A stretch of 64,000 nucleotides of DNA from DATAOG01 sp963840925 (GCA_963840925.1 CAWJAY010000029.1:1-64000); one strand, 5' to 3'. Positions 1 to 8,953 are shown, numbered from the stretch's first letter. Made by a program: numbers and translations. The notes: generated by a model not told the origin, from the sequence alone.

Positions 1-96
1 GCCCGGAATTTGCCATATGAAATCCGCATTCTGGCGACATCGAGCGTCGATTTTGGTATATATTTCAGCGTGATAAGGTAACGGAGTGGGCCCGGA

Positions 97-1451
97 ATGG
101 CGGACGCGACGGGTGAAACGAACAAGCCTCTTCGGGTCGCGTTCGACCGCCGTATCAAGCTCGAGTTCCACGGTGCGCAGGATCACCTCCGATGGAGGTC
201 TGCTCGCCTATCGCGAGCTGGACGACGCCCTTGGCCTGACCGCGATGGCCGTCTCGACGCTTGGCGAGGGGCGGCGCGGCAGGAACATCCAGCACCATCT
301 GCCGGGCCTGCTGCGGCAGTCGGTGTATCGGGCGGCTTGCCGGGTACGAAGACGTCAACGACGCCGAGCGGCTGGCCCGCGATCCGATGATGCGAGCGAT
401 CGTCGGCCGGGCGGGTATCGATCGGCCAGCGGCTTCGACCAGCCAGATGGGCCGGTTCGAGACCGAGTGGCTCGCAACCGAGGCCAACCTCGCCGCGCTC
501 ACGGACCTGTCCGGCACCTGGATCGACCGGGTGCACGCGCGTCGCCCGCCGGACGGCATCATCCTCGACATGGATAGCTCCGAGAGCCCGACCCACGGCG
601 AGCAGGAGGGCTCGGCCTGGAACGGCCACTTCGGCTGCACCTGCTACCACCCGCTGTTCGTGTTCAACCAGTTCGGCGATCTTGAGCGGTGCGTCTTGCG
701 GCCCGGCAACGTGCACAGCGCCGAAGGCTGGCACGCTGTGCTGGAGCCCGTGATCGCCCGCTACCGAGAGCGCGGCCTCGACCTCTACTTCCGTGGCGAC
801 GCGGCGTTCGCCAAGCCCGAGCTCTACGAGCTGCTGGAGGCGGAGGAGATCGGCTACGCCATCCGCCTGCCGGCCAACTCGGTCCTGCAGGAGCGGATCG
901 GGCATTTGCTGACCCGGCCCGTCGGCCGGCCGCCGAACAAGCCGCAGGCCTTCTTCGCCAGCTTCAGCTACCAGGCGCAGAGCTGGGCCAAGCCCCGCCG
1001 GGTGGTGGCCAAGGTCGAGTGGCATCAAGGTGAGCTTTATCCGCGCGTCGGCTTCATCGTCACCAGCTTGAAGCGGCCTGTCGAGCGGGTGGTCAGGTTC
1101 TACAATGGGCGCGGCACCGCGGAGCAATGGATCAGCGAAGGCAAGCTGGCGCTGCGCTGGACCCGGCTGTCCTGCCATGCCTTCCGTCACAACGCCGTGC
1201 GGCTCCAGCTCCACGCTCTTGCCTACAACCTCGCCAACTTCCTGCGCTCGCTGGTGCTGCCTCGGGAGGTCCAGCAGTGGTCGCTGACCACGCTGCGCGA
1301 GAAGCTGGTCAAGATCGGTGCCCGGATCGTGCGCCACGGACGCTACGTCGTGTTCCAGCTCGCCGAGGTTGCAGTGCCAAGGGCGCTGTTCGCCGAGATC
1401 CTGCGGCTGATCGCCGATCTGCGGCCACAGTCGCCGCCGCTCCCGGCATGA
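97..1451 (+). pseudogene. IS1380-family transposase, frameshifted
   Basis: This is a DDE transposase of the IS1380 type, broken by two frameshifts. The N-terminus (MADATGETNKPLRVAFDRR) starts at 97. The conserved segment ITSDGGLLAYRELDDALGL continues in the second frame from about 180, and GRLAGYEDVNDAERL and everything after it lies in the third frame from about 335. Candidate catalytic acids sit in LDMDSSESPTHGEQEG, YFRGDAAFAKPELYELL and RGTAEQWISEGKLALRW. With both shifts repaired the length, about 450 residues, is normal for the family. I could not identify terminal inverted repeats, so the element ends are unresolved. The IS1182 element begins only about 60 bp after the stop codon and may have cut off the right end. 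Confidence 0.85.
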
Positions 1452-1509
1452 GCACCGCGAGCAACCATCGATGGCAACCCGACGGGCGAGGCGTGTCCAT
1501 GATTGACCC

Positions 1510-1526
1510 TGGCTGTGTAAAAACGC
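1510..1526 (+). repeat. Left terminal inverted repeat of the IS1182 element
   Basis: TGGCTGTGTAAAAACGC matches the reverse complement of 3148-3164 at 14 of 17 positions, including the run AAAAACGC. Confidence 0.8.
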
Positions 1527-1566
1527 GGTGGATGGTAGGATCCCTCGACGGTAGCGGGGGAATCGG

Positions 1567-3006
1567 ATGGGGCGTTTTGTTGAAGGTTCAGATCGCAGTC
1601 AGACGACGCTGTTTCCCGAATGCCTGGATGACTGGATCGACGAGGACAACCCCGTCCGCGTGATCGACGCCTTCGTGGAGTCGATCGACTTGGGGGAACT
1701 CGGGTTCGACGGTGTCGTGCCCGAGGCGACCGGTCGGCCGGCCTATCATCCCTCGGTCCTGCTCAAGCTCTACGTCTACGGCTACCTGAACCGGGTGCAG
1801 TCGAGTCGACGGCTGGAGCGGGAGGCCGGACGCAATGTCGAGGTGATGTGGCTGACGCGGCGGCTCGTCCCCGATCACAAGACCATCGCGGACTTCCGCA
1901 AAGACAATGGCGACGCCATTCGCAAGGTCTGCGCACGCTTCATCGGGCTCTGCCGCGAGATGGGCCTCTTGTCCTGCGCCAGCGTTGCGATCGACGGCAG
2001 CAAGTTCAAGGCGGTGAACAACCGCGACCGGAACTTCACGCGCGCCAAGATGGCGCGGCGGCGTGCCCAGATCGAGGCGAGCGTCGCGCGCTATCTTGAG
2101 CAGCTCGACACCGCCGACCGGCAGGAGCCGTCCGAGGCGCTGGCGACCAAGATCACCCGGCTGAGGGAGAAGATCGCGAAGCTCGGGGACGAGATGCGAC
2201 GGCTCGCAGACCTCGAGGCGCGGATGCTCGAGAGCCCCGATCAGCAGGTCTCGCTCACCGATCCCGATGCGCGCTCGATGGCGACGAGCGGGCGCGGCTC
2301 CGGCGTGGTCGGCTACAACGTGCAGGTCGCGGTTGAGACCGCGCACCATCTGATCGTCGCGCACGAGGTGACCAATGTCGGTTCGGATCGCTCGCAGCTC
2401 GCCGCCATGGCGAAGGAAGCGAAGGCTGTTCTCCGCGCGGAGCGGCTCGATGCCGTCGCCGATCGCGGCTACTTCAACAGCGAGGAGATCCTCGCCTGCG
2501 ACCAGGCGGGGATCACGGTGACGCTGCCCAAGCCGATGACGTCCGGCGCGAAGGCCGAAGGACGCTTCGGCAAACAGGACTTCGTCTACCAACCGGCGGA
2601 AGACGTCTATCGCTGCCCGGCCGGCGCGACCTTGAAGTACCACTACACCAACGTGGAAAACGGCCTGACGCTACGTCGTTATTGGACCACCGCCTGCCCG
2701 AGCTGCCCGATCAAGCGCCAGTGCACGCCAGCCAAAGAGCGCCGGATCACGCGCTGGGAGCACGAGCCAATTCTCGAAGCCGTGCAGCGCCGGCTCGACC
2801 AGAACCCGCAGGCCATGCGCGAGCGGCGCGAGACGGTCGAGCACCCCTTCGGGACGATCAAGGCGCGCATGGGAGCGGCGCACTTCTTGATGAAGACTCT
2901 GCCGCGGGTCTCGGGCGAGATGGCGCTGCACGTCCTCGCCTACAATCTCACGCGCGTCATCAACATGGTGGGAAGCAGGCTGCTGATCGCAGCGATCCGG
3001 GCCTGA
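1567..3006 (+). CDS. IS1182-family transposase
   Basis: A 479-residue DDE transposase, uninterrupted and of family length. The N-terminal region contains GRPAYHPSVLLKLYVYGYLN and the DUF772-type segment ending in LVPDHKTIADFRKDN. A first catalytic Asp is in SVAIDGSKFKAVNNRDRNFT, a second in LDAVADRGYFNSEEI. The C-terminal part has a CPAG...CPSCPIKRQC cysteine cluster followed by HPFGTIKARMG, which supplies the Glu-side motif and leads into the conserved ALHVLAYNLTRVINM tail. Intactness and matching terminal repeats suggest the element may still be active, in contrast to the decayed IS1380 gene next to it. Confidence 0.93.
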   Translation: MGRFVEGSDRSQTTLFPECLDDWIDEDNPVRVIDAFVESIDLGELGFDGVVPEATGRPAYHPSVLLKLYVYGYLNRVQSSRRLEREAGRNVEVMWLTRRLVPDHKTIADFRKDNGDAIRKVCARFIGLCREMGLLSCASVAIDGSKFKAVNNRDRNFTRAKMARRRAQIEASVARYLEQLDTADRQEPSEALATKITRLREKIAKLGDEMRRLADLEARMLESPDQQVSLTDPDARSMATSGRGSGVVGYNVQVAVETAHHLIVAHEVTNVGSDRSQLAAMAKEAKAVLRAERLDAVADRGYFNSEEILACDQAGITVTLPKPMTSGAKAEGRFGKQDFVYQPAEDVYRCPAGATLKYHYTNVENGLTLRRYWTTACPSCPIKRQCTPAKERRITRWEHEPILEAVQRRLDQNPQAMRERRETVEHPFGTIKARMGAAHFLMKTLPRVSGEMALHVLAYNLTRVINMVGSRLLIAAIRA

Positions 3007-3147
3007 GGTCGGGCCGCCGTCACGTCCATCCTCGGCGTCAGACAGGCCAAGACGGCGAACCACGCTCGGTCTCTGCTCCTCCGGTCCAACAACCGTAATT
3101 CTCCGGTCGTCGCTGCACGACAGCCGGCCGCGCCCCTCCTCGGATGG

Positions 3148-3164
3148 GCGTTTTTGCACGACCA
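3148..3164 (-). repeat. Right terminal inverted repeat of the IS1182 element
   Basis: Reverse complement reads TGGTCGTGCAAAAACGC and pairs with 1510-1526. It lies about 140 bp after the transposase stop codon. Confidence 0.8.
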
Positions 3165-3495
3165 AGACCCAGAGCCGCCGAACGTGACCACAAGATGGGG
3201 CGGGAGGCTTATGACGCGGGTCTATGCGGTGTCAGAATGTGGTTCGAGACCTGAGAGGCTTGCCGGATGCAGCGCAATGGCACATCCTCGACCGAGAAGA
3301 GGCGACCATCTGGCAAATCCCGGATTAGGGGACCCTCGAATGTGACCAATGTCAACTACCGCTGCCAATATCGGCCCGCTGTCGGCTCACCGGATGCCCG
3401 GCGAGCGCGCTGGCCGCCCTCATGAACTGCACCCCGTTGGGCCTGCGCCGGCGGTCCTCGCGCCACGCTATCTCGCCCTTTGAAGGGCAGAACCA
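3165..3495. other. Stretch without a recognisable gene
   Basis: Between the IS1182 right end and the DUF6471-like remnant I see short open frames only, none with a recognisable protein motif, a good ribosome-binding site or an RNA fold. It may contain the displaced remainder of whatever the IS1182 element interrupted. Confidence 0.5.
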
Positions 3496-3590
3496 ATGCC
3501 CAAGGCAGCCGACCAGGACCGATCGACGATCGCCGTAAAGAACGTACTTAAGGCGAGCTGAAGCGCCGCGGCGTCCTCTACGCGCAGCTT
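3496..3590 (+). pseudogene. Remnant of a small DUF6471-like regulator
   Basis: From the ATG at 3496 the frame reads MPKAADQDRSTIAVKNVLKA and then meets a stop. One base out of frame the sequence continues ELKRRGVLYAQL. Joined together these resemble the N-terminal helix-turn-helix-like segment of DUF6471 proteins (a lysine-rich LK-ELKRRGV-YAQL motif). After AQL the similarity stops, so the gene is both frameshifted and truncated. The assignment rests on about 30 residues recognised from memory of the family and should be treated as tentative. Confidence 0.4.
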
Positions 3591-3742
3591 TGGATATGCG
3601 GTAGCGTGCCAGACGGTACGGCTGGTCTCGGATTAAATACAGCTAATATTATGCTCCCCATTTCCGTTTCAGGAAGCCTATGGGATGAAGCATAAGTACC
3701 ACTTATGAACTCATGGAACCTGCGTCGCTTGGGTATTTTGGA

Positions 3743-4123
3743 CTAATAAAGCGGAGCCAGATCTGCTGTTCCGCGTACGCTGACTTCAGTATCGATTCGG
3801 CTGCCGTGCTGAAGGCGCGCCACCTCGATGTCATGGGCTCCCTGCAGGTTGATCCAGAATTCCGGCGTCGTGTCAAAGAAGCGAGCCAAGCGAAGCGCAG
3901 TATCGGCGCTGATCGCGCGCTCGCCCGCCATGATCGCAGTGATCCGATTGACAGGTACATTGAGCGCCTTGGCAAGCGCGTAGGCCGACATGGCGTGCGG
4001 ATCGAGAAATTCCTCGCGCAGGATCTCGCCGGGATGTAACGGCGGCAGCCGCCCGACCGCAGGGTCGACGAGGTCAGCGACCTCAACCCGGCCAGCGACC
4101 ACGTCCTCGATTGGAATGCCCAA
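3743..4123 (-). CDS. higA: HigA-type antitoxin (XRE helix-turn-helix)
   Basis: A 126-residue protein with a classic HigA core: LPPLHPGEILREEFLDPHAM at about residues 26-45, followed by the helix-turn-helix LAKALNVPVNRITAIMAGER and RLARFFDTTPEFWINLQ. Members of the family neutralise HigB and repress the shared promoter through this DNA-binding fold. The gene lies 12 bp downstream of the toxin gene on the same strand, the toxin-first order typical of higBA and opposite to most toxin-antitoxin pairs. It has an N-terminal extension of about 25 residues before the usual start of the family, so translation might begin further inside, but the stated ATG gives the closest coupling to higB. Confidence 0.9.
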   Translation of the reverse strand: MGIPIEDVVAGRVEVADLVDPAVGRLPPLHPGEILREEFLDPHAMSAYALAKALNVPVNRITAIMAGERAISADTALRLARFFDTTPEFWINLQGAHDIEVARLQHGSRIDTEVSVRGTADLAPLY

Positions 4124-4135
4124 AGCTCCTCTTCC

Positions 4136-4417
4136 TCAGTGATAGTCGGTGAACTCGACCTCGTAAGCATCGCCGTCGCGCCAGACAAAGCACAGACGCC
4201 ATTGATCGTTGACCCGGATGCTGTGCTGGCCTTTCCGGTCCCGCTGCAGCGCTTCGAGGCGATTGCCCGGCACGGCCGCGAGTTCGGCCAGACCCTGCGC
4301 CGCATGGATCATCCTGAGCTTCCGCTGCGCAGGCCTGACGATCCTCGAGTCGATGCCTTTGACGAAATGCCCCTCGAATAGTCCAACCGTGCACCGGTCC
4401 CGGAAGGATCGGATCAT
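4136..4417 (-). CDS. higB: HigB-type toxin (RelE-like mRNA interferase)
   Basis: A 93-residue protein of normal HigB length. Recognisable segments are the N-terminal MIRSFRDRCTVGLFEG, then RKLRMIHAAQGLAELAAVPG, NRLEALQRDRKGQHSIRVND and the C-terminal QWRLCFVWRDGDAYEVEFTDYH, which forms the beta sheet and basic active surface of the ribosome-dependent endoribonuclease family. It is the first gene of the higBA pair. A -10 box lies only five bases upstream of the ATG, so the transcript probably starts at or next to the start codon (see the promoter entry). Such pairs commonly stabilise mobile DNA, and this one lies between insertion sequences and a tRNA gene. Confidence 0.92.
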   Translation of the reverse strand: MIRSFRDRCTVGLFEGHFVKGIDSRIVRPAQRKLRMIHAAQGLAELAAVPGNRLEALQRDRKGQHSIRVNDQWRLCFVWRDGDAYEVEFTDYH

Positions 4418-4422
4418 GCAGT

Positions 4423-4451
4423 TATGTAGCGCGTAACTATAGTTACGTCAA
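4423..4451 (-). promoter_or_regulatory. Predicted sigma-70 promoter of higBA
   Basis: On the minus strand TTGACG (4451-4446) is followed after exactly 17 bases by TACATA (4428-4423). The higB ATG begins at 4417, five bases past the -10 box, so the predicted start of transcription falls on the start codon and the message would be leaderless. Confidence 0.7.
4433..4446. promoter_or_regulatory. Palindromic operator, probable HigA binding site
   Basis: GTAACTATAGTTAC is a perfect 14-bp palindrome filling most of the spacer between the -35 and -10 boxes of the higBA promoter. A repressor bound here would block RNA polymerase. Autorepression by HigA through such a site is known for the family; that HigA binds this particular sequence is inference. 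Confidence 0.65.
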
Positions 4452-4504
4452 ACGTAATCCCCGGTGGTGGGCCGTCGCGCAGGGAGCTGGATCATGTGAG
4501 GGAG

Positions 4505-4581
4505 TGGTGCGCACGGCGGGACTCGAACCCACGACCTCTTGCTCCGGAGGCAAGCGCTCTATCCGGCTGAGCTACGCGCGC
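4505..4581 (-). tRNA. tRNA-Arg (anticodon CCG)
   Basis: The reverse complement folds into a full cloverleaf. Acceptor strands GCGCGCG and CGTGCGC pair throughout with one G-T wobble. The anticodon stem CTTGC/GCAAG encloses the loop CTCCGGA with anticodon CCG, which reads CGG. The T arm is GTGGG-TTCGAGT-CCCGC. The 3' CCA is encoded (4505-4507). The 3' end faces the mobile elements at 1-4.4 kb, as expected if this gene served as an integration target. Confidence 0.95.
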
Positions 4582-4655
4582 ACGTGCCCCGTATATAGCG
4601 CCGCGGCGCGCCGCAGGCAAACGACGTGCCGGCCCCGCCGCCGAAGGAGTGCCCG

Positions 4656-5948
4656 TCAGTTGCCGGCCTGGTAGATCGTGCGGCCGTCGACCAGCGTACG
4701 TAGAACCTTGCCCTGGACCAGGCGGCCTTCGAAGGGCGTGTTCTTGGACAGGCTGTGCAGGCCGTCCTCGCGGATCCGGGCCGGCGCCTCGGGGTCGAAC
4801 AGCACGAGGTCGGCGGGGCCGCCTTTGCGGAGCTGGCCGGCCTCGATGCCGAGCAGTCCGGCGGGCCTGTGCGTGAGCTTGGCCAGCAGGTCGAGCAGGC
4901 CGAGCGCGCCGGTCTGGACCAGCTGGAGTGAAACCGGCAGCAGCGTCTCGAGGCCGAGCGCGCCGAACTCCGCCTGGGCGAACGGCAGCCGCTTGCTGTC
5001 CTGGTCCTGGGGCCAATGGTCGCTCGCGATCACGTCGATCGTGCCGTCGGCCAGGCCCGCGACCACCGCGCGCCGGTCGTCTTCCGCGCGCAACGGCGGC
5101 GAGACCTTGGCAAACGTGCGATAGCCCTCGACCTCGAGCTCGTTCAGCGCGAAATGGACCGGCGCCGCCTCGGCGGTCACCGGCAGGCCCAGCGCCTTGG
5201 CGCGCCGGACCGCCTCGATCGCGGCCGCGGTCGAGATGTGGGCGACGTGGTAGTGTGCGCCGGTCAGCTCGACCAGGCGCAGATCGCGCTCGACCAGGAT
5301 CACCTCGGCGACCGCCGGGATGCCGGCGAGGCCCAGCCGGGTCGCGATCTCGCCCTCGTTCATGACGCCGCTGCCGGCGAGCGCCGGGTCCTCCGGATGC
5401 TGGATCAGCCGGCCGCCGAGCACCGAGAGATAATCGAGCGCCCGGCGCATCACCAGGCTGTCGGCGAGCGCAACGTGGCCGTCGGTGAAGCCGACCGCGC
5501 CCGCCTCCATCAACAGGCCCATCTCAGCCAGCTGGCGGCCCTCGCAGCCCTTGGTCAGCGCGCCGTACGGATAGACCTTGGCCCGCTTCAGCCGGCGCGC
5601 CCGCCGGGCGACGAACTCGACCATCGCCGGGTCGTCGATCACCGGGTCGGTGTTGGGCAGGCAGGCGAGGCTCGTGACCCCGCCGGCAGCAGCGGCCGCG
5701 GTGCCGCTCGCGAAGGTTTCCTTGTGCTCGGCGCCGGGCTCGCCGAGTTGGACCCGCATGTCGACCAGACCCGGCGCGAGGCACGCATCGGCCGCCTCGA
5801 TCACCTCGGCATCTTCGGGCAGCCCCGCCGCGAACAGCCGGGGGCCGAGATCGGCAATCCGCTCGCCCTCGATCAGCAGGCCGCCCGGCGCATCCAGGCC
5901 GCTCGCCGGATCGAGCAGCCGGGCGCCGGTGATCGCGATCCTCCTCAT
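4656..5948 (-). CDS. Dihydroorotase homologue of the non-catalytic PyrC' type
   Basis: A 430-residue amidohydrolase-fold protein of the long (multifunctional-complex type) dihydroorotase group. The family metal motif D-x-H-x-H is replaced by D63-M-R-V-Q67 within GLVDMRVQLGEPGAEHKE, so both histidines are missing. Other family segments remain: GGVTSLACLPNTDPVIDD, YHVAHISTAAA, EAAPVHFALNE and VIASDHWPQDQDSKRLPFAQ. Losing the HxH pair predicts no hydrolase activity of its own. In several proteobacteria such PyrC' chains form a complex with aspartate carbamoyltransferase. The start ATG overlaps the pyrB stop in ATGA, which fits a structural partner role. A catalytic dihydroorotase should then be encoded elsewhere in the genome. 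Confidence 0.88.
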   Translation of the reverse strand: MRRIAITGARLLDPASGLDAPGGLLIEGERIADLGPRLFAAGLPEDAEVIEAADACLAPGLVDMRVQLGEPGAEHKETFASGTAAAAAGGVTSLACLPNTDPVIDDPAMVEFVARRARRLKRAKVYPYGALTKGCEGRQLAEMGLLMEAGAVGFTDGHVALADSLVMRRALDYLSVLGGRLIQHPEDPALAGSGVMNEGEIATRLGLAGIPAVAEVILVERDLRLVELTGAHYHVAHISTAAAIEAVRRAKALGLPVTAEAAPVHFALNELEVEGYRTFAKVSPPLRAEDDRRAVVAGLADGTIDVIASDHWPQDQDSKRLPFAQAEFGALGLETLLPVSLQLVQTGALGLLDLLAKLTHRPAGLLGIEAGQLRKGGPADLVLFDPEAPARIREDGLHSLSKNTPFEGRLVQGKVLRTLVDGRTIYQAGN

Positions 5949-6904
5949 GCCGCCGCGCGCAGCTCCCGGGTCAGGACCTCGAGGCAGGCCATCCGGACCG
6001 CCACCCCGAGCTCGACCTGGTCCAGGATCGCGCTACGGTTGATGTCATCCGCGACCGTGCCGTCGATCTCGACCCCGCGGTTCATCGGCCCCGGATGCAT
6101 GATCAGGGCATCGGCGCGCGCGTGCGCGAGCTTCTCGTAGGTCAGCCCGAACAGATGGAAGTACTCGCGCACCGAGGGCACGAAGCTGCCCTGCATGCGC
6201 TCGGTCTGGAGCCGGAGCATCATCACGATGTCGGCGCCATCGAGCCCGCGCCCCATGTCGTGGAACACCTCGACGCCGTAGCGCTCGACCGCAGACGGCA
6301 GCAGCGTCTTGGGCGCGACGAGGCGCACCCGCGCGCCCATCGCGATCAGCAGCAAGAGGTTGGACCGGGCGACCCGGGAATGGAGGATATCGCCGCAGAT
6401 CGCGACCACGAGGCCCTCGATCCGGCCCTTGCGGCGGCGGATCGTCAGCGCATCGAGCAGCGCCTGCGTCGGGTGCTCGTGGCTGCCGTCGCCGGCATTG
6501 ATCACGGCGCAGTTGACGTGGCGCGCAAGCAGCGCGACCGCGCCGCTGTGCTGATGGCGCGCGACCAGCACGTCGGGATGCATCGCGTTCAAGGTCATCG
6601 CGGTGTCGATCAGCGTCTCGCCCTTCTTGATCGACGAGGAGCCAACCGACATGTTGACGACGTCCGCCCCGAGCCGCTTGCCGGCCAGCTCGAACGAGGT
6701 CCGGGTCCGGGTCGAACTCTCGAAGAACAGGTTGATCTGGGTCAGCCCGCGCATCAGGGCGAGCTTCTTGTCCGCCTGCCGGCCATGGGCGACGTAGGCA
6801 TCCGCCCGGTCCAACAGATGCTGGATCTCCCAGGGCGCCAGCCCCTCGATGCCGAGCAGATGCCGCTGGTTGAAGGTTCTCGGAAGCTCGCTGACGGCGA
6901 CCAT
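5945..6904 (-). CDS. pyrB: Aspartate carbamoyltransferase catalytic chain
   Basis: A 319-residue protein catalysing carbamoyl phosphate plus aspartate to carbamoyl aspartate, the committed step of pyrimidine synthesis. The carbamoyl-phosphate loop is FESSTRTRTSFELAG (STRTR at 64-68). Further family motifs are HQHSGAVALLARH, INAGDGSHEHPTQALLDALT and IMHPGPMNRGVEI. I chose the ATG at 6904 because MVAVSELPRTFNQRHLLGIE is the usual family N-terminus; the frame is open 29 codons further upstream but that part is not conserved. The gene is translationally coupled by ATGA to the PyrC' gene. Confidence 0.96.
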   Translation of the reverse strand: MVAVSELPRTFNQRHLLGIEGLAPWEIQHLLDRADAYVAHGRQADKKLALMRGLTQINLFFESSTRTRTSFELAGKRLGADVVNMSVGSSSIKKGETLIDTAMTLNAMHPDVLVARHQHSGAVALLARHVNCAVINAGDGSHEHPTQALLDALTIRRRKGRIEGLVVAICGDILHSRVARSNLLLLIAMGARVRLVAPKTLLPSAVERYGVEVFHDMGRGLDGADIVMMLRLQTERMQGSFVPSVREYFHLFGLTYEKLAHARADALIMHPGPMNRGVEIDGTVADDINRSAILDQVELGVAVRMACLEVLTRELRAAA

Positions 6905-6956
6905 GGCCCCAACTATGCGACCCGCCCGTTCCGGTGACAAGCGGCACGGCCCGGGA

Positions 6957-8583
6957 TCAATCCCCACTCGCGCCGGTGGTACTGAGCCCAAACGCGAGAT
7001 GGTCGGCCCGGCGCATGCCGAACAGCGCCGCCTCCAGAAGAAGGCTCGCCACTGGCTGCCAGACCGATCCGATCAGCCAGACAAGAGCGTAGCCGAGCCC
7101 GATCACCATCGTGCCGGCGAGCAGTGGCGTCAGGATGGCCAGCCAGCTCGCCAGCGTACAAGCCCAGGCGCGCGCGCTGTCATCCTGAGCGGCGAGGCCC
7201 TTGGCTAGCCACTCTCGCCAGCCCAGCGGTTGCATGGGCAGGAGCAACAGCATCAGGATCGCGGCGCCCGCGTGCAACGCAGTCGGGATCAATGTGGTCA
7301 GCAGCATCGAAAAAGCCCACGCGCCGTCCGGCCACGGCCGCTGCACCGCGCTCGTGAGAAAGCCATGTAAAGCGAGCGGCGGGTCGCCGCCGGTTGCTGC
7401 GATGAGGTCGTTGAATGCTTCGATCAGGAACGCTAGCAGAACTGCGAGACCGACCAGGAGCACCATCGCCGCGCCGAGATCGATCATAACGTGCACGATG
7501 AACGACACTGACTTCCAGGCCCGCGGAAAAAGTCGGTAAAGCAGTCGCGTTAGGGGTCGCGGCCGGTCGTGCATGGAATTGTGCAGGTCGCGCCCCAGCC
7601 AGCGACTGATGGCCCATGAGGGCCAATCCAGAAGTGCGTTGGCGATCGGCAGGATGAAGACGATCAGCAGGACCAAGCGAAGGGGAGCAATGAAACCATG
7701 GCTCCAAGTGGTCACCAGAAGTCCGATCACCATTCCGACTGCACCCGCAAGCATCATTTCGACACCGGCGAAAGCCAGGAATTCGGCTCCGGCTGCAGCT
7801 AGCGCTATGGAGAAGACGCCGGCGCCGGCTAGCGCCCCGACCTGAGCTAGGGCTAGCGTTCCGGCTGCGATTTCGGCGATTACGGCTGCACTTATGGCTC
7901 CGACTACGGCAATGGTCGCGGCTAGCATCACCAATCCGGCTGCGGCGCAACCTACAGCCGCGACGAACACCATGACGAAGCTTGCGGCGACGGACACGGT
8001 TAGGGAAGGTCCAGCATAGAAGGCGATGGCGATTTCGAGGCTTATCGCCGCGCTGGCCCCGCCGAGGCGATAGAACCACTGAGCCCGCGGCGCTGAGTTC
8101 CACCACACCGCGGCGCGCGAGTTGGTCGTCGATCACCGCGAGTAGATAGCGATCGATGCGTTCTGAGGAAGCAAGGACCAGCCCGAGCACGACTATGACG
8201 AGTAATAACCCGAAACCCAGGGTTGGCTGGTGCCAGCCGCCAATGCTCGGCAAGATCTCACTTCTACCCACCGTGCCTGGCCCACCCAGCCCGTAGGTGA
8301 GCAGCAAGAAAGCAATAGGGTAGATGAAAGCGATCGCCAGGCAGCGGGCGAGAGCGGTCCATGACCATAGGCCACCCATCCAGAGGTCGAGCCGGTCTAG
8401 CTGGCGGCCGAGCCAGTCGCGATAGGCGTCGTGATAGCTTGGCACCACCAACCACCGGGCGACCAGCACGCGCGCCTCCGCGTGCCCCTTCAATATGCCG
8501 TCGAGATACTGGGCGACTCCGATCAGCAGCCCGAGACCGACAAACACGCCCCAATAGCTCTGCAGCCAATTCAGGATCGCCAC
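6957..8583 (-). pseudogene. Multi-spanning membrane protein of unknown function, frameshifted
   Basis: From the start at 8583 the frame encodes MAILNWLQSYWGVFVGLGLL, a cytoplasmic segment with paired tryptophans (YRDWLGRQLDRLDLWMGG), two membrane helices and IDRYLLAVIDDQLARRG. Near 8100 the hydrophobic sequence passes to another frame (SAPRAQWFYRLGG) and runs to 6957 through about eight more membrane segments. Joined, it is about 540 residues. An Ala/Gly-rich stretch around 7790-7980 is locally repetitive and unusually rich in CTAG (five occurrences in about 130 bp). I do not recognise a family. It is codirectional with and 52 bp upstream of pyrB, but has no evident link to pyrimidine synthesis. 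Confidence 0.6.
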
Positions 8584-8953
8584 CGTCGCCTGTCCCGAAT
8601 TCTTGACCCTGGCGAACTCTCTGCCCGCCTACCATTAGGCGAATCCCATCGTCCCGTCGAGGCCGCATCGGCAGGCGTCCACCACGTTCAACCGGAAAGC
8701 GGGCTAGCGCTGCAGTCACCGTTGCAGAACATGCACGCATGTGGAAATCTATGCCTCGGCACAACCAATCGCGACGTGCGGAGAGCATTCGGCGCGGGCT
8801 GGACGAGGCGCTCGCCGAGGTTGCCGGGGCGAGCCGGATGCGAGCTGGTATCGCGTGCACGCGCCCGAACCGATCGACGCACAGGGGGTCCGGGCGGCAG
8901 AAAGGTGCGGTGGCGCTGGCGCGTCGACAGGAATTGCGCAGCGAGAGCAATCG
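8584..8953. other. Divergent intergenic region without a supported gene
   Basis: It separates the membrane-protein gene (minus) from the aldo/keto reductase gene (plus) and should hold promoters for both. The reading frame upstream of the reductase start is open but not protein-like. I found no convincing -35/-10 pair, RNA or repeat. Confidence 0.5.

Larger units (their letters stand above)
1510..3164 (+). mobile_element. IS1182-family insertion sequence, complete
   Basis: A 1,655-bp element bounded by imperfect 17-bp inverted repeats: TGGCTGTGTAAAAACGC on the left and, read inward from the right, TGGTCGTGCAAAAACGC (14 of 17 identical). It carries one full-length transposase gene. Size, end sequence and transposase all fit IS1182. 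GACCC occurs just outside both ends (1505-1509 and 3166-3170) but is offset by one base on the right, so it is only a weak candidate for a target duplication. Confidence 0.85.

Noticed and set aside
1505..3170. GACCC as a 5-bp target-site duplication of the IS1182 element
   Set aside because: The right copy is displaced by one base from the inverted repeat end, and a 5-bp match is easily fortuitous. Recorded only as a weak possibility.
8741..8953. N-terminal extension of the aldo/keto reductase
   Set aside because: The frame is open upstream but the extra 71 residues have no family counterpart, and the enzyme normally begins just before the LPALGLGT strand.
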